A stretch of DNA of 64,000 bases, taken from contig NZ_JHZC01000008.1 in assembly GCF_000621125.1 (NCBI RefSeq), positions 62,001 to 126,000 of the forward strand. The letters are read 5' to 3'. Below are positions 17,738 through 26,412 of the stretch, one piece after another. This DNA comes from Maribacter antarcticus DSM 21422. GTDB lineage: Bacteria; Bacteroidota; Bacteroidia; Flavobacteriales; Flavobacteriaceae. A program made the position numbers and the translations under genes. The notes beneath the pieces were generated by a model. That model worked only from the letters and a program-made list of their open reading frames with translations, was not told the origin of the DNA and searched no databases. How positions within the stretch are numbered: the first letter of the stretch is position 1; the number at the start of each line of letters is the position of its first letter.

Positions 17738-19417
17738 TTATTTTTCAAATAACTCGATAAGTGGTTTTCCTTGTGATGCACTCGGCAAGGGAATGTTCAA
17801 AAACATCGAAAGACTAGGTGCTATGTCTATCAGATTTACGGCTCTTACAGATTCCCCTTTGGGAATACCGGCACCCATCCAAACCATAGGCACTTGCGTG
17901 TCATAGCTATAACCTGAACCATGCACCGTTCCATTTACCTTTTCTACGGCTATAGTAGTGTTGGGGTGTATTATGGTGCCAGAAGTATAGGTGACTAATA
18001 CATCTCCAGACCTTTTAGCGTAATACCCGTTCTGAATTATTTTTCGAATTCCCTCTTCGTACACCTGTGTTTGGAGGTCATTGGCAGTAAGAGCCAGCGA
18101 TACTTCAGGCAAGGTCATTAGAAAGTTTACAGCTTCTTTTTGCACTACGGGGATAGTTAGTTTATTTTCATCAATGGTAGATTTTTTGAGATATAGATTA
18201 TTCCCGTTTACCATTTTTACCCAGGAACCATTTCCATATTTTTTATCCAAAAAGGCCTCCAATTGGCGAGCGTCCGCAATAGTACGGGCAATGGCTGCGT
18301 CAAGCTTATTTTCTTTTAGCAAAGACACATTTTGTATAGCACCATGATCTGCCGTAAGAAATAAGGTATACTTACCTTTCCCAACCTTCGTGTCTAATGC
18401 AGCAAAGAGTACGGCCAAGTCTTGGTCGAGTCTTAGAAAAACATCCTCCATTTCTACGGATTGTGGTCCAAAAGTATGCCCCACCACGTCCGGTACGGAG
18501 TAACTAATATTTAGAAAATCTGTTTCATCGTCCATTCCCATTTTCTCTTCCTGTAAAGCGAGAATGGCAAATTCTGTGAGTAGCGTATTTCCTTTAGGGG
18601 AAATCCATAACAATTGAAATTCTTTTCCTTTCGCCTTATACTGTTTTCTCATAGACTTAAGATGATATGGAAATGTAGGGCTGGATTTTCCACCAATTGA
18701 CGGCTCAAAAGTATTATCATCTGCCGCGCTGGCCGTATAGGTGTCTATGGGATATAGTGTGGTCCAAGTTTCGTTCAAATACGTATTAGATTTTTCTTGA
18801 GTGTTGAATTTACGCACCCAATTTGGAACTTTTTTCATGTAAAAACTGCTGCTAACAAAATAACCCGGACTAGATTCCCAATCATGCCAATAGGCAGCAT
18901 CTGCAGTTTTTCCACCAGGGAGAATAGCACCCCTGTCTTTTATAGAAATACTAATGACTTTCGCCTTAAAATTGCTGGCTAGTTTTAGCTCATCAGTAAT
19001 TGTGGAGCTCATCATATTTTTTGGAGAAACACCATAAGGGTTTTCGGCTACAGAACCTACAATCTGTTCATCGGTATCCGAAACAGTTCCTACAATAGAT
19101 GCTGTTTGCCTATCATACCAAGAATTTCCAATAATACCGTGGTAGGCCGGTGTTGTTCCCGTATAAATTGATGCATGACCCGGAGCTGTTTCAGAGGGTA
19201 TATAATTTACGTTAGTGTTTTTAAAGTTAAACCCCTCTCTTAGCAGTCTTTTAAATCCGTCTTCTCCATACCGGCTTTGATATTTATACAGGTAGTCTGC
19301 CCTCATTTGATCTATCACTATTCCAACCACAAGCTTTGGTTTAGGATTAGTTTGAGCTACACTTTTAAATGTAAAACCCAGGAGAGAGAAAAGGAAAAAA
19401 TAAAATAGTTTTTTCAT
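17738..19417 (-). CDS. pafA: PafA-type alkaline phosphatase/phosphodiesterase
   Basis: A 559-residue periplasmic phosphomonoesterase of the alkaline phosphatase superfamily. Signal peptide 1-21. Metal-site residues are recognisable: Asp36 in VIDQMRADYL, the nucleophile Thr77 in PSETAPGHASIYTG, Asp and His in VPDVVGHTFGP, LTADHGA, and a final His in NGTVHGSGY. A Thr nucleophile is typical of PafA rather than of Ser-type PhoA. Likely releases phosphate from organic esters, including sugar phosphates. Regulation is not visible in the sequence. Confidence 0.88.
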   Translation of the reverse strand: MKKLFYFFLFSLLGFTFKSVAQTNPKPKLVVGIVIDQMRADYLYKYQSRYGEDGFKRLLREGFNFKNTNVNYIPSETAPGHASIYTGTTPAYHGIIGNSWYDRQTASIVGTVSDTDEQIVGSVAENPYGVSPKNMMSSTITDELKLASNFKAKVISISIKDRGAILPGGKTADAAYWHDWESSPGYFVSSSFYMKKVPNWVRKFNTQEKSNTYLNETWTTLYPIDTYTASAADDNTFEPSIGGKSSPTFPYHLKSMRKQYKAKGKEFQLLWISPKGNTLLTEFAILALQEEKMGMDDETDFLNISYSVPDVVGHTFGPQSVEMEDVFLRLDQDLAVLFAALDTKVGKGKYTLFLTADHGAIQNVSLLKENKLDAAIARTIADARQLEAFLDKKYGNGSWVKMVNGNNLYLKKSTIDENKLTIPVVQKEAVNFLMTLPEVSLALTANDLQTQVYEEGIRKIIQNGYYAKRSGDVLVTYTSGTIIHPNTTIAVEKVNGTVHGSGYSYDTQVPMVWMGAGIPKGESVRAVNLIDIAPSLSMFLNIPLPSASQGKPLIELFEK

Positions 19418-19527
19418 GGCGTAATATTTATAACAGAAAAGGTTTTTATTTAGTCTTGTTCAAAGTGTAAAACTATCATCAATAAGATAGAAAAAGAAAT
19501 GTATAGGTGCTAAATAAAGGTCCATTC

Positions 19528-20382
19528 TCATACGTTGGAAGTAGACAGGTTCTTCTTAAAGGCCGACGGATTCTCCCCAACTATCTTTTTAAAACTTCTA
19601 TTAAAATAGGAAAGGCTTTCGAACCCGCAGGCAAAGCAGGTTTCAGTCACATTGTTACCTAGTAACAAATAGCGTTTCGCTTGACTTACACGATATTGAT
19701 TCAAAAATTGAATAAAAGTACTTCCCGTATTCTTTTTAAAATACCTGCAAAAGGCAGGTTTAGTAAGGTTGCAGAGACTAGCAACTTCATCCAAGGAAAT
19801 TTTACCTTGGTAACGTTCGTCTATAAAAGCGTAAATGGTGCGTAGGCGCTTTTGCTCTTTTTCATTGTACTTATTTATGAATGGGGTTTTGTGTAGCAAC
19901 TCAAACTCCTTGCTCGTAGACAAGCGTTTTAGAATAGTCATCACGCTCATAAAAAATGCAAAAGGCTCTAAGGTGTATAGTTCTTTTAACAATGCACCTA
20001 CTTCTGTTTTTGTTACTCCGGAAAAGGCAATGCCATATTTGGATAGTTCCAATAAACGGTCTATTTGTTTTAGTTCTGGAAGTGCATCTAATGTTTGGTC
20101 CTTAAAAGAAGGTGCTATGTGTAGTACCTCTTGTCTATAGTTTGTGGTAATGCCATGGTCAAAATTTAGATGAGGAATATTAGAACCTATGAGTACAAGG
20201 TCACTTTCGTTAAATTCAGAAATATGGTCACCCACATGTCTTTTTGCGTTGGCACCTTCTATATAAACGAGTTCTAGCTCTGGATGAAAATGCCAGAAAA
20301 AAAGGTGATTTAATTTAGGGTCGTGCATGAGTCTAAATGAACTTTTAGAATCTTGCGATATGGTTTCTAATGCTATTTTCAT
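19528..20382 (-). CDS. AraC-family transcriptional regulator
   Basis: A DNA-binding regulator of about 284 residues. The N-terminal cupin sensor contains LFFWHFHPELELVYIEGANAKRHVGDH, a sugar-type ligand pocket. The C-terminal double HTH runs from KISLDEVASLCNLTKPAFCRYFKKNTGSTF to the AraC signature ETCFACGFESLSYFNRSFKKIVGENPSAF. The ATG at 20382 (MKIALETIS) is preferred over an upstream ATG at 20418 because homologous-looking sequence begins there. It is transcribed away from the PhyH-SSS-SDR-Dabb genes and is the obvious candidate regulator. Paired 21-bp-spaced direct repeats lie in the shared intergenic region. Confidence 0.88.
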   Translation of the reverse strand: MKIALETISQDSKSSFRLMHDPKLNHLFFWHFHPELELVYIEGANAKRHVGDHISEFNESDLVLIGSNIPHLNFDHGITTNYRQEVLHIAPSFKDQTLDALPELKQIDRLLELSKYGIAFSGVTKTEVGALLKELYTLEPFAFFMSVMTILKRLSTSKEFELLHKTPFINKYNEKEQKRLRTIYAFIDERYQGKISLDEVASLCNLTKPAFCRYFKKNTGSTFIQFLNQYRVSQAKRYLLLGNNVTETCFACGFESLSYFNRSFKKIVGENPSAFKKNLSTSNV

Positions 20383-20454
20383 GATACTATACGTAAAGAG
20401 TTTTTGGTTGCAACACAAACAAAATTCACCATAAAACTAACGATATTTACTATA

Positions 20455-20486
20455 TATATCAATATTGTTCAAAATTATATCAATAT
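20455..20486. promoter_or_regulatory. Direct-repeat operator, probable AraC-family binding site
   Basis: TATATCAATAT occurs at 20455-20465 and again, identically, at 20476-20486. The 21-bp period places both on one face of the helix. Same-orientation half-sites about 21 bp apart just upstream of the promoter match how AraC-type activators bind. They sit between the AraC gene and the PhyH operon promoter. Confidence 0.6.
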
Positions 20487-20496
20487 CAAGGTGGTA

Positions 20497-20522
20497 TTGG
20501 ATCGTTGTTCATTCTAGTTTTG
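20497..20522 (+). promoter_or_regulatory. Candidate promoter of the PhyH operon
   Basis: TAGTTTTG at 20515-20522 matches the -7 consensus TAnnTTTG. TTG at 20497-20499 may be the -33 element, with a slightly short spacer. It lies just downstream of the direct repeats and 38 nt before the PhyH ATG. Confidence 0.55.
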
Positions 20523-20560
20523 CCTTATCAATATGAATAATAACTTTAAATCATATACTT

Positions 20561-21535
20561 ATGGAAAACAAGGAGAGGAAAATAGAAATGGCCAATACGG
20601 GTCATAAAGAAATCCCTGGAAATCCCTCTACTGCCACCAGTAGTAAGCAACAATTAAACGATCGTTCCAACCGAAAACCATTGCGGGTGTTAAGTGAAGC
20701 TGATTGGCAATTTTGGTTGCACAATGGTTACATCGTTATTAAAAATGCGGTACCGGTAGCACAAGCAAAACAAACTGCAGATTTTCTTTGGGAATTTGAT
20801 GAAAAGGACCCAAATGATAAAGCGACGTGGTATGCACCACCACGAGCAGAAATGCAAATGAAAGAATTAACAGGTACGGGAATGGTAGAGGTGTACAACC
20901 ATCAGCGTTTATGGGATAATAGACAAACCCAACGTGTTTATGATGCGTTTGTGGATGTATGGGGAACAGAGAAATTATGGGTAACCATAGACCGAGCTAA
21001 CCTTAATTTCCCGTTACCTACAGGAGTAGATAAAAAGGGTTTTATCCATTGGGATTATGATCCTGAAACACGACCACAAAACGTCCAAGGGGTATTGGCA
21101 TTAGCGAATCAGGACGATGAAAATATGGGTGGATTTCAATGTATTCCTTGGCTTTATCGCCAGTATGATTCTTGGAAATTAACGCAACCAGAAGATAGAG
21201 ACCGTTTTCAGCCAGACATTTCAGATTTGGAAGACGAAATAGTTAGGGTTAAAATGGATGCTGGTGATTTACTTATTTTCAACAGTACGGAACCCCATGG
21301 TATACGGCCTAATAAGTCTAAAGATAAGGTGCGTGTTGCCCAGTATATTTCTATGATGCCGGCAGAAGAGGATAACCAAGAGCTAAAGAAATGGCGAATT
21401 AACTCTTGGAAAAATCGAGTTGCACCAGAGGGCTATGCTTTCCCGGGTGACCCTAGAAAATGGGAAAGCACCAAATATGCTACAGCAGCATTATCGGTAC
21501 TTGGGAAGAAACTCTTGGGTTTAGAAAAATGGTAA
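20561..21535 (+). CDS. Phytanoyl-CoA dioxygenase (PhyH) family oxygenase
   Basis: A 324-residue Fe(II)/2-oxoglutarate-dependent oxygenase of the PhyH family, predicted cytosolic. The iron-binding facial triad is visible as His163 and Asp165 in FIHWDYD, and His246 in EPHGIRPNKSK. A nearby Arg (R249 or R258) can hold 2-oxoglutarate. The N-terminal 30 residues are polar and probably flexible. Substrate is unknown; small-molecule hydroxylation or oxidative demethylation is possible. First gene of an apparent four-gene unit with a sodium symporter, SDR and Dabb protein, opposite the AraC gene. Confidence 0.82.
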   Translation: MENKERKIEMANTGHKEIPGNPSTATSSKQQLNDRSNRKPLRVLSEADWQFWLHNGYIVIKNAVPVAQAKQTADFLWEFDEKDPNDKATWYAPPRAEMQMKELTGTGMVEVYNHQRLWDNRQTQRVYDAFVDVWGTEKLWVTIDRANLNFPLPTGVDKKGFIHWDYDPETRPQNVQGVLALANQDDENMGGFQCIPWLYRQYDSWKLTQPEDRDRFQPDISDLEDEIVRVKMDAGDLLIFNSTEPHGIRPNKSKDKVRVAQYISMMPAEEDNQELKKWRINSWKNRVAPEGYAFPGDPRKWESTKYATAALSVLGKKLLGLEKW

Positions 21536-21571
21536 ACAAATAAGAATATTAATTTTTCATAGAACAGTCAC

Positions 21572-23251
21572 ATGGTTTCAACCCTAAATAATTGGGATAT
21601 AGCTATTATTTTAATCTATTTTGGTATCATACTATGGATTGCCCAATGGGCAGCGAAAAGCAAATCGGAATCCGGAAGTGCTGTGGATTATTTTCTTGCA
21701 GGCAAAAACTCGGGATGGCTGGTAATAGGTGCGTCCTTATTTGCTTCAAATATTGGTTCTGAGATTATCTTGGGCGTTTCTGGAGCTGGCGCCAGAGGCA
21801 ATATGCCGATGGCAAATTTTGAAATAATAGCCGCGTTAGTGCTTATTCTATTAGGCTGGGTGTTTGTCCCTTTTTATTTGAGAACGGGTGTATATACCAT
21901 GCCAGAATTTTTAGAAAAGAGATACTCGAAAGCTTGTAGGAATTACTTGTCTGTGATTTCAATATTAGCATATGTTATCACAAAAATTTCACTCATCATA
22001 TTTGCAGGAGCACTAGTTTTTGAAACTATAGGTATTTCGTTTTGGACTGGCGCTATTGTTACCGTTGTTGCTACCGGATTTTATACGGTCCTGGGAGGGC
22101 TAAAAGCAGTCATTTATACAGACATGGTACAGGCATTCATTTTATTACTAGGTACCATTGCGGTAACCTTGTTTGGTTTGCATGCCGTAGGCGGCTGGGA
22201 TGAGATGATTCAGATTATTACAATAGCTTCTGAAGATTCCAATAACCCGGCTGTAGAAGGGTTTTTTAACCTTTGGCGTCCAGCAGGGGATACAGAATAC
22301 CCTTGGACGGGAATGTTATTTGGAGCGCCTATTCTAGGGGTTTGGTATTGGTGTACGGATCAATATATTGTACAGCGAACACTCTCAGCTAAGGATGTAA
22401 ATAATGCCAGGAAAGGAGCACTTTTTGCAGGGTATTTAAAACTATTACCTGTTTTCATCTTTTTTATACCTGGTGTAATAGCCTATGCCCTTTTACAAAA
22501 AGGAGACATAAGTTTTTCTATGGAAAATGCGGATCAAGCACTACCAGCGATGATTAATGGTTTTCTACCAACGGGGTTAAAGGGGTTAGCAATTGCAGGT
22601 TTGTTAGCTGCCCTAATGAGTTCGCTCTCATCAGCATTCAATTCTAGTTCTACCTTGTTGACAATTGATTTTTATCAAAAATATAAACCTAAAGCTTCCC
22701 AAATGGATTTGGTACGTTTTGGCCAAATTGCTACCGTTGTTCTTGTCCTGGTAAGTTTGGGGTGGATTCCGTTTATGAAATCATTAATGGGGGGTGGGAT
22801 ATTTCATTACTTACAAAGTGTACAGGCGTATATTTCTCCTCCCATTGCTGCCGTTTTTCTATTTGGATTATTCTATAAATGGATTAATGCAACAGGAGCC
22901 ATTGTCTCTTTGTGGGTTGGCTTTGTAATTGGTATTTTTAGACTTGTAGCAGAATTTTTAAGTAATGAGGGTACAATAGTAGTGGCAGAGGAGTCGCTGT
23001 TAGGGCTATTTCTAGGAATAAATTTCCTACACTTTGCATTGTTTTTGTTTCTCTTTTGTGCTTTCATACTCATGGTAGTGAGCAAAATGGGACAACCACA
23101 ATCACCAGAGTTTTTAGAGTTGGTTACGTTTCAAAAACGAGAAGCAGGAGTAAAATTTAAATGGTCATCAGATGCGATATTAACCGTTATCCTAATAGTG
23201 GCTGTCTTGCTTCTATGGCTGTTCTTTAGCCCTTGGGGGATTGCAGGTTAA
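21572..23251 (+). CDS. SSS-family sodium:solute symporter
   Basis: A 559-residue transporter with about 14 hydrophobic segments. SSS/SGLT signatures include SNIGSEIILGVSGAGARG, the VYTMPEFLEKRYSK turn, KAVIYTDMVQAFILLLG and GLLAALMSSLSSAFNSSSTLLTIDFY, which carries the Na2-site Ser/Thr residues. This subgroup commonly imports sugars, polyols or organic acids. It lies 36 nt after the PhyH gene and 18 nt before the SDR gene, so it most likely brings in the compound that the neighbouring enzymes convert. Confidence 0.9.
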   Translation: MVSTLNNWDIAIILIYFGIILWIAQWAAKSKSESGSAVDYFLAGKNSGWLVIGASLFASNIGSEIILGVSGAGARGNMPMANFEIIAALVLILLGWVFVPFYLRTGVYTMPEFLEKRYSKACRNYLSVISILAYVITKISLIIFAGALVFETIGISFWTGAIVTVVATGFYTVLGGLKAVIYTDMVQAFILLLGTIAVTLFGLHAVGGWDEMIQIITIASEDSNNPAVEGFFNLWRPAGDTEYPWTGMLFGAPILGVWYWCTDQYIVQRTLSAKDVNNARKGALFAGYLKLLPVFIFFIPGVIAYALLQKGDISFSMENADQALPAMINGFLPTGLKGLAIAGLLAALMSSLSSAFNSSSTLLTIDFYQKYKPKASQMDLVRFGQIATVVLVLVSLGWIPFMKSLMGGGIFHYLQSVQAYISPPIAAVFLFGLFYKWINATGAIVSLWVGFVIGIFRLVAEFLSNEGTIVVAEESLLGLFLGINFLHFALFLFLFCAFILMVVSKMGQPQSPEFLELVTFQKREAGVKFKWSSDAILTVILIVAVLLLWLFFSPWGIAG

Positions 23252-23269
23252 TTTAAATAGTAGCACAAT

Positions 23270-24064
23270 ATGAATTTAGAATTAGAAGGAAAAACAGCCT
23301 TTATTACGGGCTCTACTGCTGGTATTGGTTTTGCAACCGCACGAGCTTTGATAAAAGAAGGTGCTTTTGTTATTCTTAACGGTAGAAGTAAAGAAAAGGT
23401 GGACAAAGTAGTTAAAGAATTACAAGATGAATTTCCTGAAAGCAAAGTTTCTGGCTTGGCTGCAGATTTTCTTTATTTAAATGAAATAAAAGCTTTACAG
23501 AAAGAATTACCCACCATAGATATCCTTATTAATAATGTGGGCATCTATACTTCCGGGAATTTTTTTGAATCTACCAATGCTGATTGGCAACAACAGTTTG
23601 AGGTAAATGTGATGAGTGGCGTTCGCTTATCAAAATATCTTTTACCCAAAATGATAGACAAAGACTGGGGTAGAATCTTATTTGTTTCAAGTGAATGTGC
23701 TACGCTAGTACCAGCAGATATGATTGCCTATAGTATGACAAAAGCTGCGATACTTGCCGTATCTAGAGGATTGGCGCAATTAACCAAGGGTACAGGTGTA
23801 ACGGTTAATACAATCGTACCTGGGTCTACATTATCTGAAGGTGCTGAGCAATTTTTAGAAAATGCAGCAAAAAAGGAATCGAAGACTAAAACCCAAATAG
23901 AAGCAGAATTCTTTACTCAAAAACGGACTTCATCACTATTACAACGGTTTGCAAGCGTAGAAGAGGTAGCGCATACGATTACCTATTTAGTAAGTCCACT
24001 TTCATCAGCAACTAATGGTGCTGCTATTAAAGTAGACGGTGGTAGTATGGGCGGAATCTTATGA
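23270..24064 (+). CDS. SDR-family oxidoreductase
   Basis: A 264-residue classical short-chain dehydrogenase/reductase. The cofactor motif TGSTAGIG is at about 14-21, NNVG is at 88-91, and the catalytic Ser140 and Tyr154-x3-Lys158 (YSMTKAA) are present. The C-terminal KVDGGSMGGIL is typical of the family. Basic residues after beta-2 (NGRSKEK) suggest NADP(H). It probably oxidises or reduces a hydroxyl/keto group of the substrate imported by the upstream symporter. Third gene of the AraC-linked unit. Confidence 0.9.
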   Translation: MNLELEGKTAFITGSTAGIGFATARALIKEGAFVILNGRSKEKVDKVVKELQDEFPESKVSGLAADFLYLNEIKALQKELPTIDILINNVGIYTSGNFFESTNADWQQQFEVNVMSGVRLSKYLLPKMIDKDWGRILFVSSECATLVPADMIAYSMTKAAILAVSRGLAQLTKGTGVTVNTIVPGSTLSEGAEQFLENAAKKESKTKTQIEAEFFTQKRTSSLLQRFASVEEVAHTITYLVSPLSSATNGAAIKVDGGSMGGIL

Positions 24065-24127
24065 TAGGTAGTAGTCAAGTAAGAAATTAAAATAAACACT
24101 ATAAACCTCTAATTAATAGTAAAAATT

Positions 24128-24547
24128 ATGAAACAAGTTTTATTAGTATGTACCGTGCTAATTTTTACATGCTTCGTTAGTTCATGCGGGGAGATAATCA
24201 ATAAAAATAATAAAATGGAAGCAGTGGTAAAAAAGAATGAAAAGGTATTAAGACATATAGTTATTTTTAAATTTAAGGAGGAGGCAAGCGAAGCAGAAGT
24301 TCAAAAAATAAGCGATAATTTTAATGTACTACCAAATTATATTTCTGTAATACAAGATTATGAATGGGGTTTAAATGACAGTCCAGAAGATTTACATCAA
24401 GATTTTACTCATTGTTATATGCTAACCTTTAATTCCGAAGAAGAACGAGACAGCATTTATACACCACATCCAAAACATCAGGCTTTTGTGGCCAGCTTGC
24501 AACCTCATTTGGAGAAGGTATTCGTAGTTGATTATTGGACAAAGTGA
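24128..24547 (+). CDS. Dabb (stress-responsive alpha/beta barrel) lipoprotein
   Basis: A 139-residue protein with a lipoprotein signal (FVSSC, Cys20). A ferredoxin-like Dabb domain follows: LRHIVIFKFKEEASEAEVQKI, YEWGLNDSPEDLHQDFTHCYMLTF and YTPHPKHQAFVASLQPHLEKVFVVDYW. Dabb domains dimerise and some act as cyclases or decarboxylating enzymes; here it would face the periplasm. It is the last gene of the PhyH-SSS-SDR group, after a 63-bp spacer. Confidence 0.82.
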   Translation: MKQVLLVCTVLIFTCFVSSCGEIINKNNKMEAVVKKNEKVLRHIVIFKFKEEASEAEVQKISDNFNVLPNYISVIQDYEWGLNDSPEDLHQDFTHCYMLTFNSEEERDSIYTPHPKHQAFVASLQPHLEKVFVVDYWTK

Positions 24548-24767
24548 TTTGTAATATTCAATAATGGTAAACAATGAGTTAATTGCCACCAAAGACTATC
24601 TCACGGTTTTAAATTTATATTAGAAATCAGGCACAAACACCTCGTTACCTAAATATTAAGATTGTCAAATTTAACCCCTTAGTAAACAAATAGTTAGTAT
24701 TAATAACTAGGTATATTGCTAAATCGTTAATAATCACTCCCTTTCTGTTAGTGTCAACAAATAATAC

Positions 24768-24775
24768 TACTTTTG
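24768..24775 (+). promoter_or_regulatory. Candidate -7 box for the SulP transporter gene
   Basis: TACTTTTG matches TAnnTTTG exactly and lies 20 nt before the GTG start. No convincing -33 TTG. The rest of 24548-24795 is AT-rich without recognisable features. Confidence 0.5.
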
Positions 24776-24795
24776 CGCCCTCTAAAACATAAGGC

Positions 24796-26373
24796 GTGCG
24801 CAAGTATTTTAATTTATTCGATTTCAAACAAAAGGTAGACTATAAAACGGAAATCCTTTCAGGGGTTACCGTGGCACTCGCTTTGGTTCCAGAGGCCATT
24901 GCCTTTGCTCTAATTCCAGGTTTTTCACCATTAACAGGACTATATGCAGCGTTTATTCTAGCACTTGTCACCTCAATACTAGGTGGGCGACCAGGAATGA
25001 TATCAGGTGCAACAGGTGCAGTCGCGGTTATTTTTGTTGGATTGATATTGGAATTAAAACGAAATTTTCCAGGGATTGAACCAGAAACTATCCTCAATTA
25101 TGTTTTTGCGACCGTAATTCTCGCTGGGGTACTTCAAATATTGGCTGGAGTATTGCGTTTGGGTAAATTTATTCGTTTGGTGCCACATCCAGTAATGTTC
25201 GGTTTTGTTAACGGTTTGGCTATTATCATATTTATGGCGCAGTTCCCTAACTTTTATCAAAAAGGAACAGAAGATTTATTGAGTGGTAGTGCCATGTATG
25301 TGATGCTGGGACTTACGGTATTGACCATGCTGATTATTTGGGGTCTTCCAAAACTTACTAAAACAGTGCCATCTTCACTAGTTGCTATTGTGGTAGTTTC
25401 AGGTATTGTTATTGGTTTTGGTATAGAAACCCTTACCGTTGCCGATACCATGCGCGAAGGCGAAACTATAAAAGGAGGTTTCCCTCCATTGTCTATTCCG
25501 CAATTACCATTTACTTGGGAGACCTTTAAAATCATTATTCCGTATGCTGGAATCGTAGCCGGGGTCGGACTTATAGAAAGTTTATTGACCTTAAATATTA
25601 TAGATGAAATTACCGATACCCGTGGTAGTGGTAATAGAGAATGTGTTGCCCAGGGTACGGCAAATATTCTATCCGGATTTTTATCCGGTATGGGCGGTTG
25701 TGCCATGATTGGCCAAAGTTTGATCAATACGTCTTCTGGTGCACGGGCAAGACTGTCTGGAATTACAGCAGCCATTATGCTCTTGGTGTTTATCATGTTC
25801 GGATCTAGCCTTATTGAGCAATTACCCATGGCAGCGTTAGTAGGTCTTATGTTCATGGTGGCAATTGGCACTTTTGAATGGGCAAGTTTCAAGACCTTTG
25901 GTAAAATGCCAAAATCGGATGTCGTGGTTATGGTTTTAGTTACCTTGATTACTGCTATTACGCATAACCTTGCTGTTGCTGTTTTGTTAGGCGTAATCAT
26001 TTCTGCCTTGGCCTATTCTTGGGAAAATGCAAAAAGGATACGCGCTAGAAAGTTTGTGGATAAGGATGGTGTAAAGCACTACGAAATCTACGGACCGTTG
26101 TTCTTTGGTTCTACAACCCTATTCACCGAAAAATTTGATGTACCAAACGACCCAGATGAGGTCATAATCGATTTTAAGGAGAGTCGTGTTGCGGATATGT
26201 CAGGTATAGAAGCTTTGAACAAAATTACGGAGCGCTATGCCAAAATAGGTAAGAAGGTACATTTGCGATACCTGAGTAAGGATTGTATTGGCCTGTTGGA
26301 AAGTGCCGAAGATATTATTGAAGTAAATGTAATCGAAGATCCCACCTATAAAGTAATGGTAGACTCTAAATAG
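24796..26373 (+). CDS. SulP-family anion transporter with STAS domain
   Basis: A 525-residue transporter. Residues about 20-400 form the multi-pass SulP core (GVTVALALVPEAIAFALIPGFSPLTGLYAAF; GATGAVAVIFVGL), and a C-terminal STAS domain follows (VIIDFKESRVADMSGIEALNKI). SulP proteins move sulfate, bicarbonate or other anions; which one cannot be read here. The GTG at 24796 is the first usable start, since TAA lies two codons upstream in frame. A -7 box sits just before. Monocistronic. Confidence 0.9.
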   Translation: MRKYFNLFDFKQKVDYKTEILSGVTVALALVPEAIAFALIPGFSPLTGLYAAFILALVTSILGGRPGMISGATGAVAVIFVGLILELKRNFPGIEPETILNYVFATVILAGVLQILAGVLRLGKFIRLVPHPVMFGFVNGLAIIIFMAQFPNFYQKGTEDLLSGSAMYVMLGLTVLTMLIIWGLPKLTKTVPSSLVAIVVVSGIVIGFGIETLTVADTMREGETIKGGFPPLSIPQLPFTWETFKIIIPYAGIVAGVGLIESLLTLNIIDEITDTRGSGNRECVAQGTANILSGFLSGMGGCAMIGQSLINTSSGARARLSGITAAIMLLVFIMFGSSLIEQLPMAALVGLMFMVAIGTFEWASFKTFGKMPKSDVVVMVLVTLITAITHNLAVAVLLGVIISALAYSWENAKRIRARKFVDKDGVKHYEIYGPLFFGSTTLFTEKFDVPNDPDEVIIDFKESRVADMSGIEALNKITERYAKIGKKVHLRYLSKDCIGLLESAEDIIEVNVIEDPTYKVMVDSK

Positions 26374-26412
26374 GGGTAGGTTTAATTTGAATAGGCTCGT
26401 TTTGTATCGAGT

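Noticed and set aside
24548-24795. tRNA or sRNA before the SulP gene
   Set aside because: No cloverleaf, T-loop sequence or terminator; only a promoter box.
25257-26000. 247-residue minus-strand ORF inside the SulP gene
   Set aside because: Long but antisense to a clear transporter; sequence looks like a reverse-frame translation of membrane codons.
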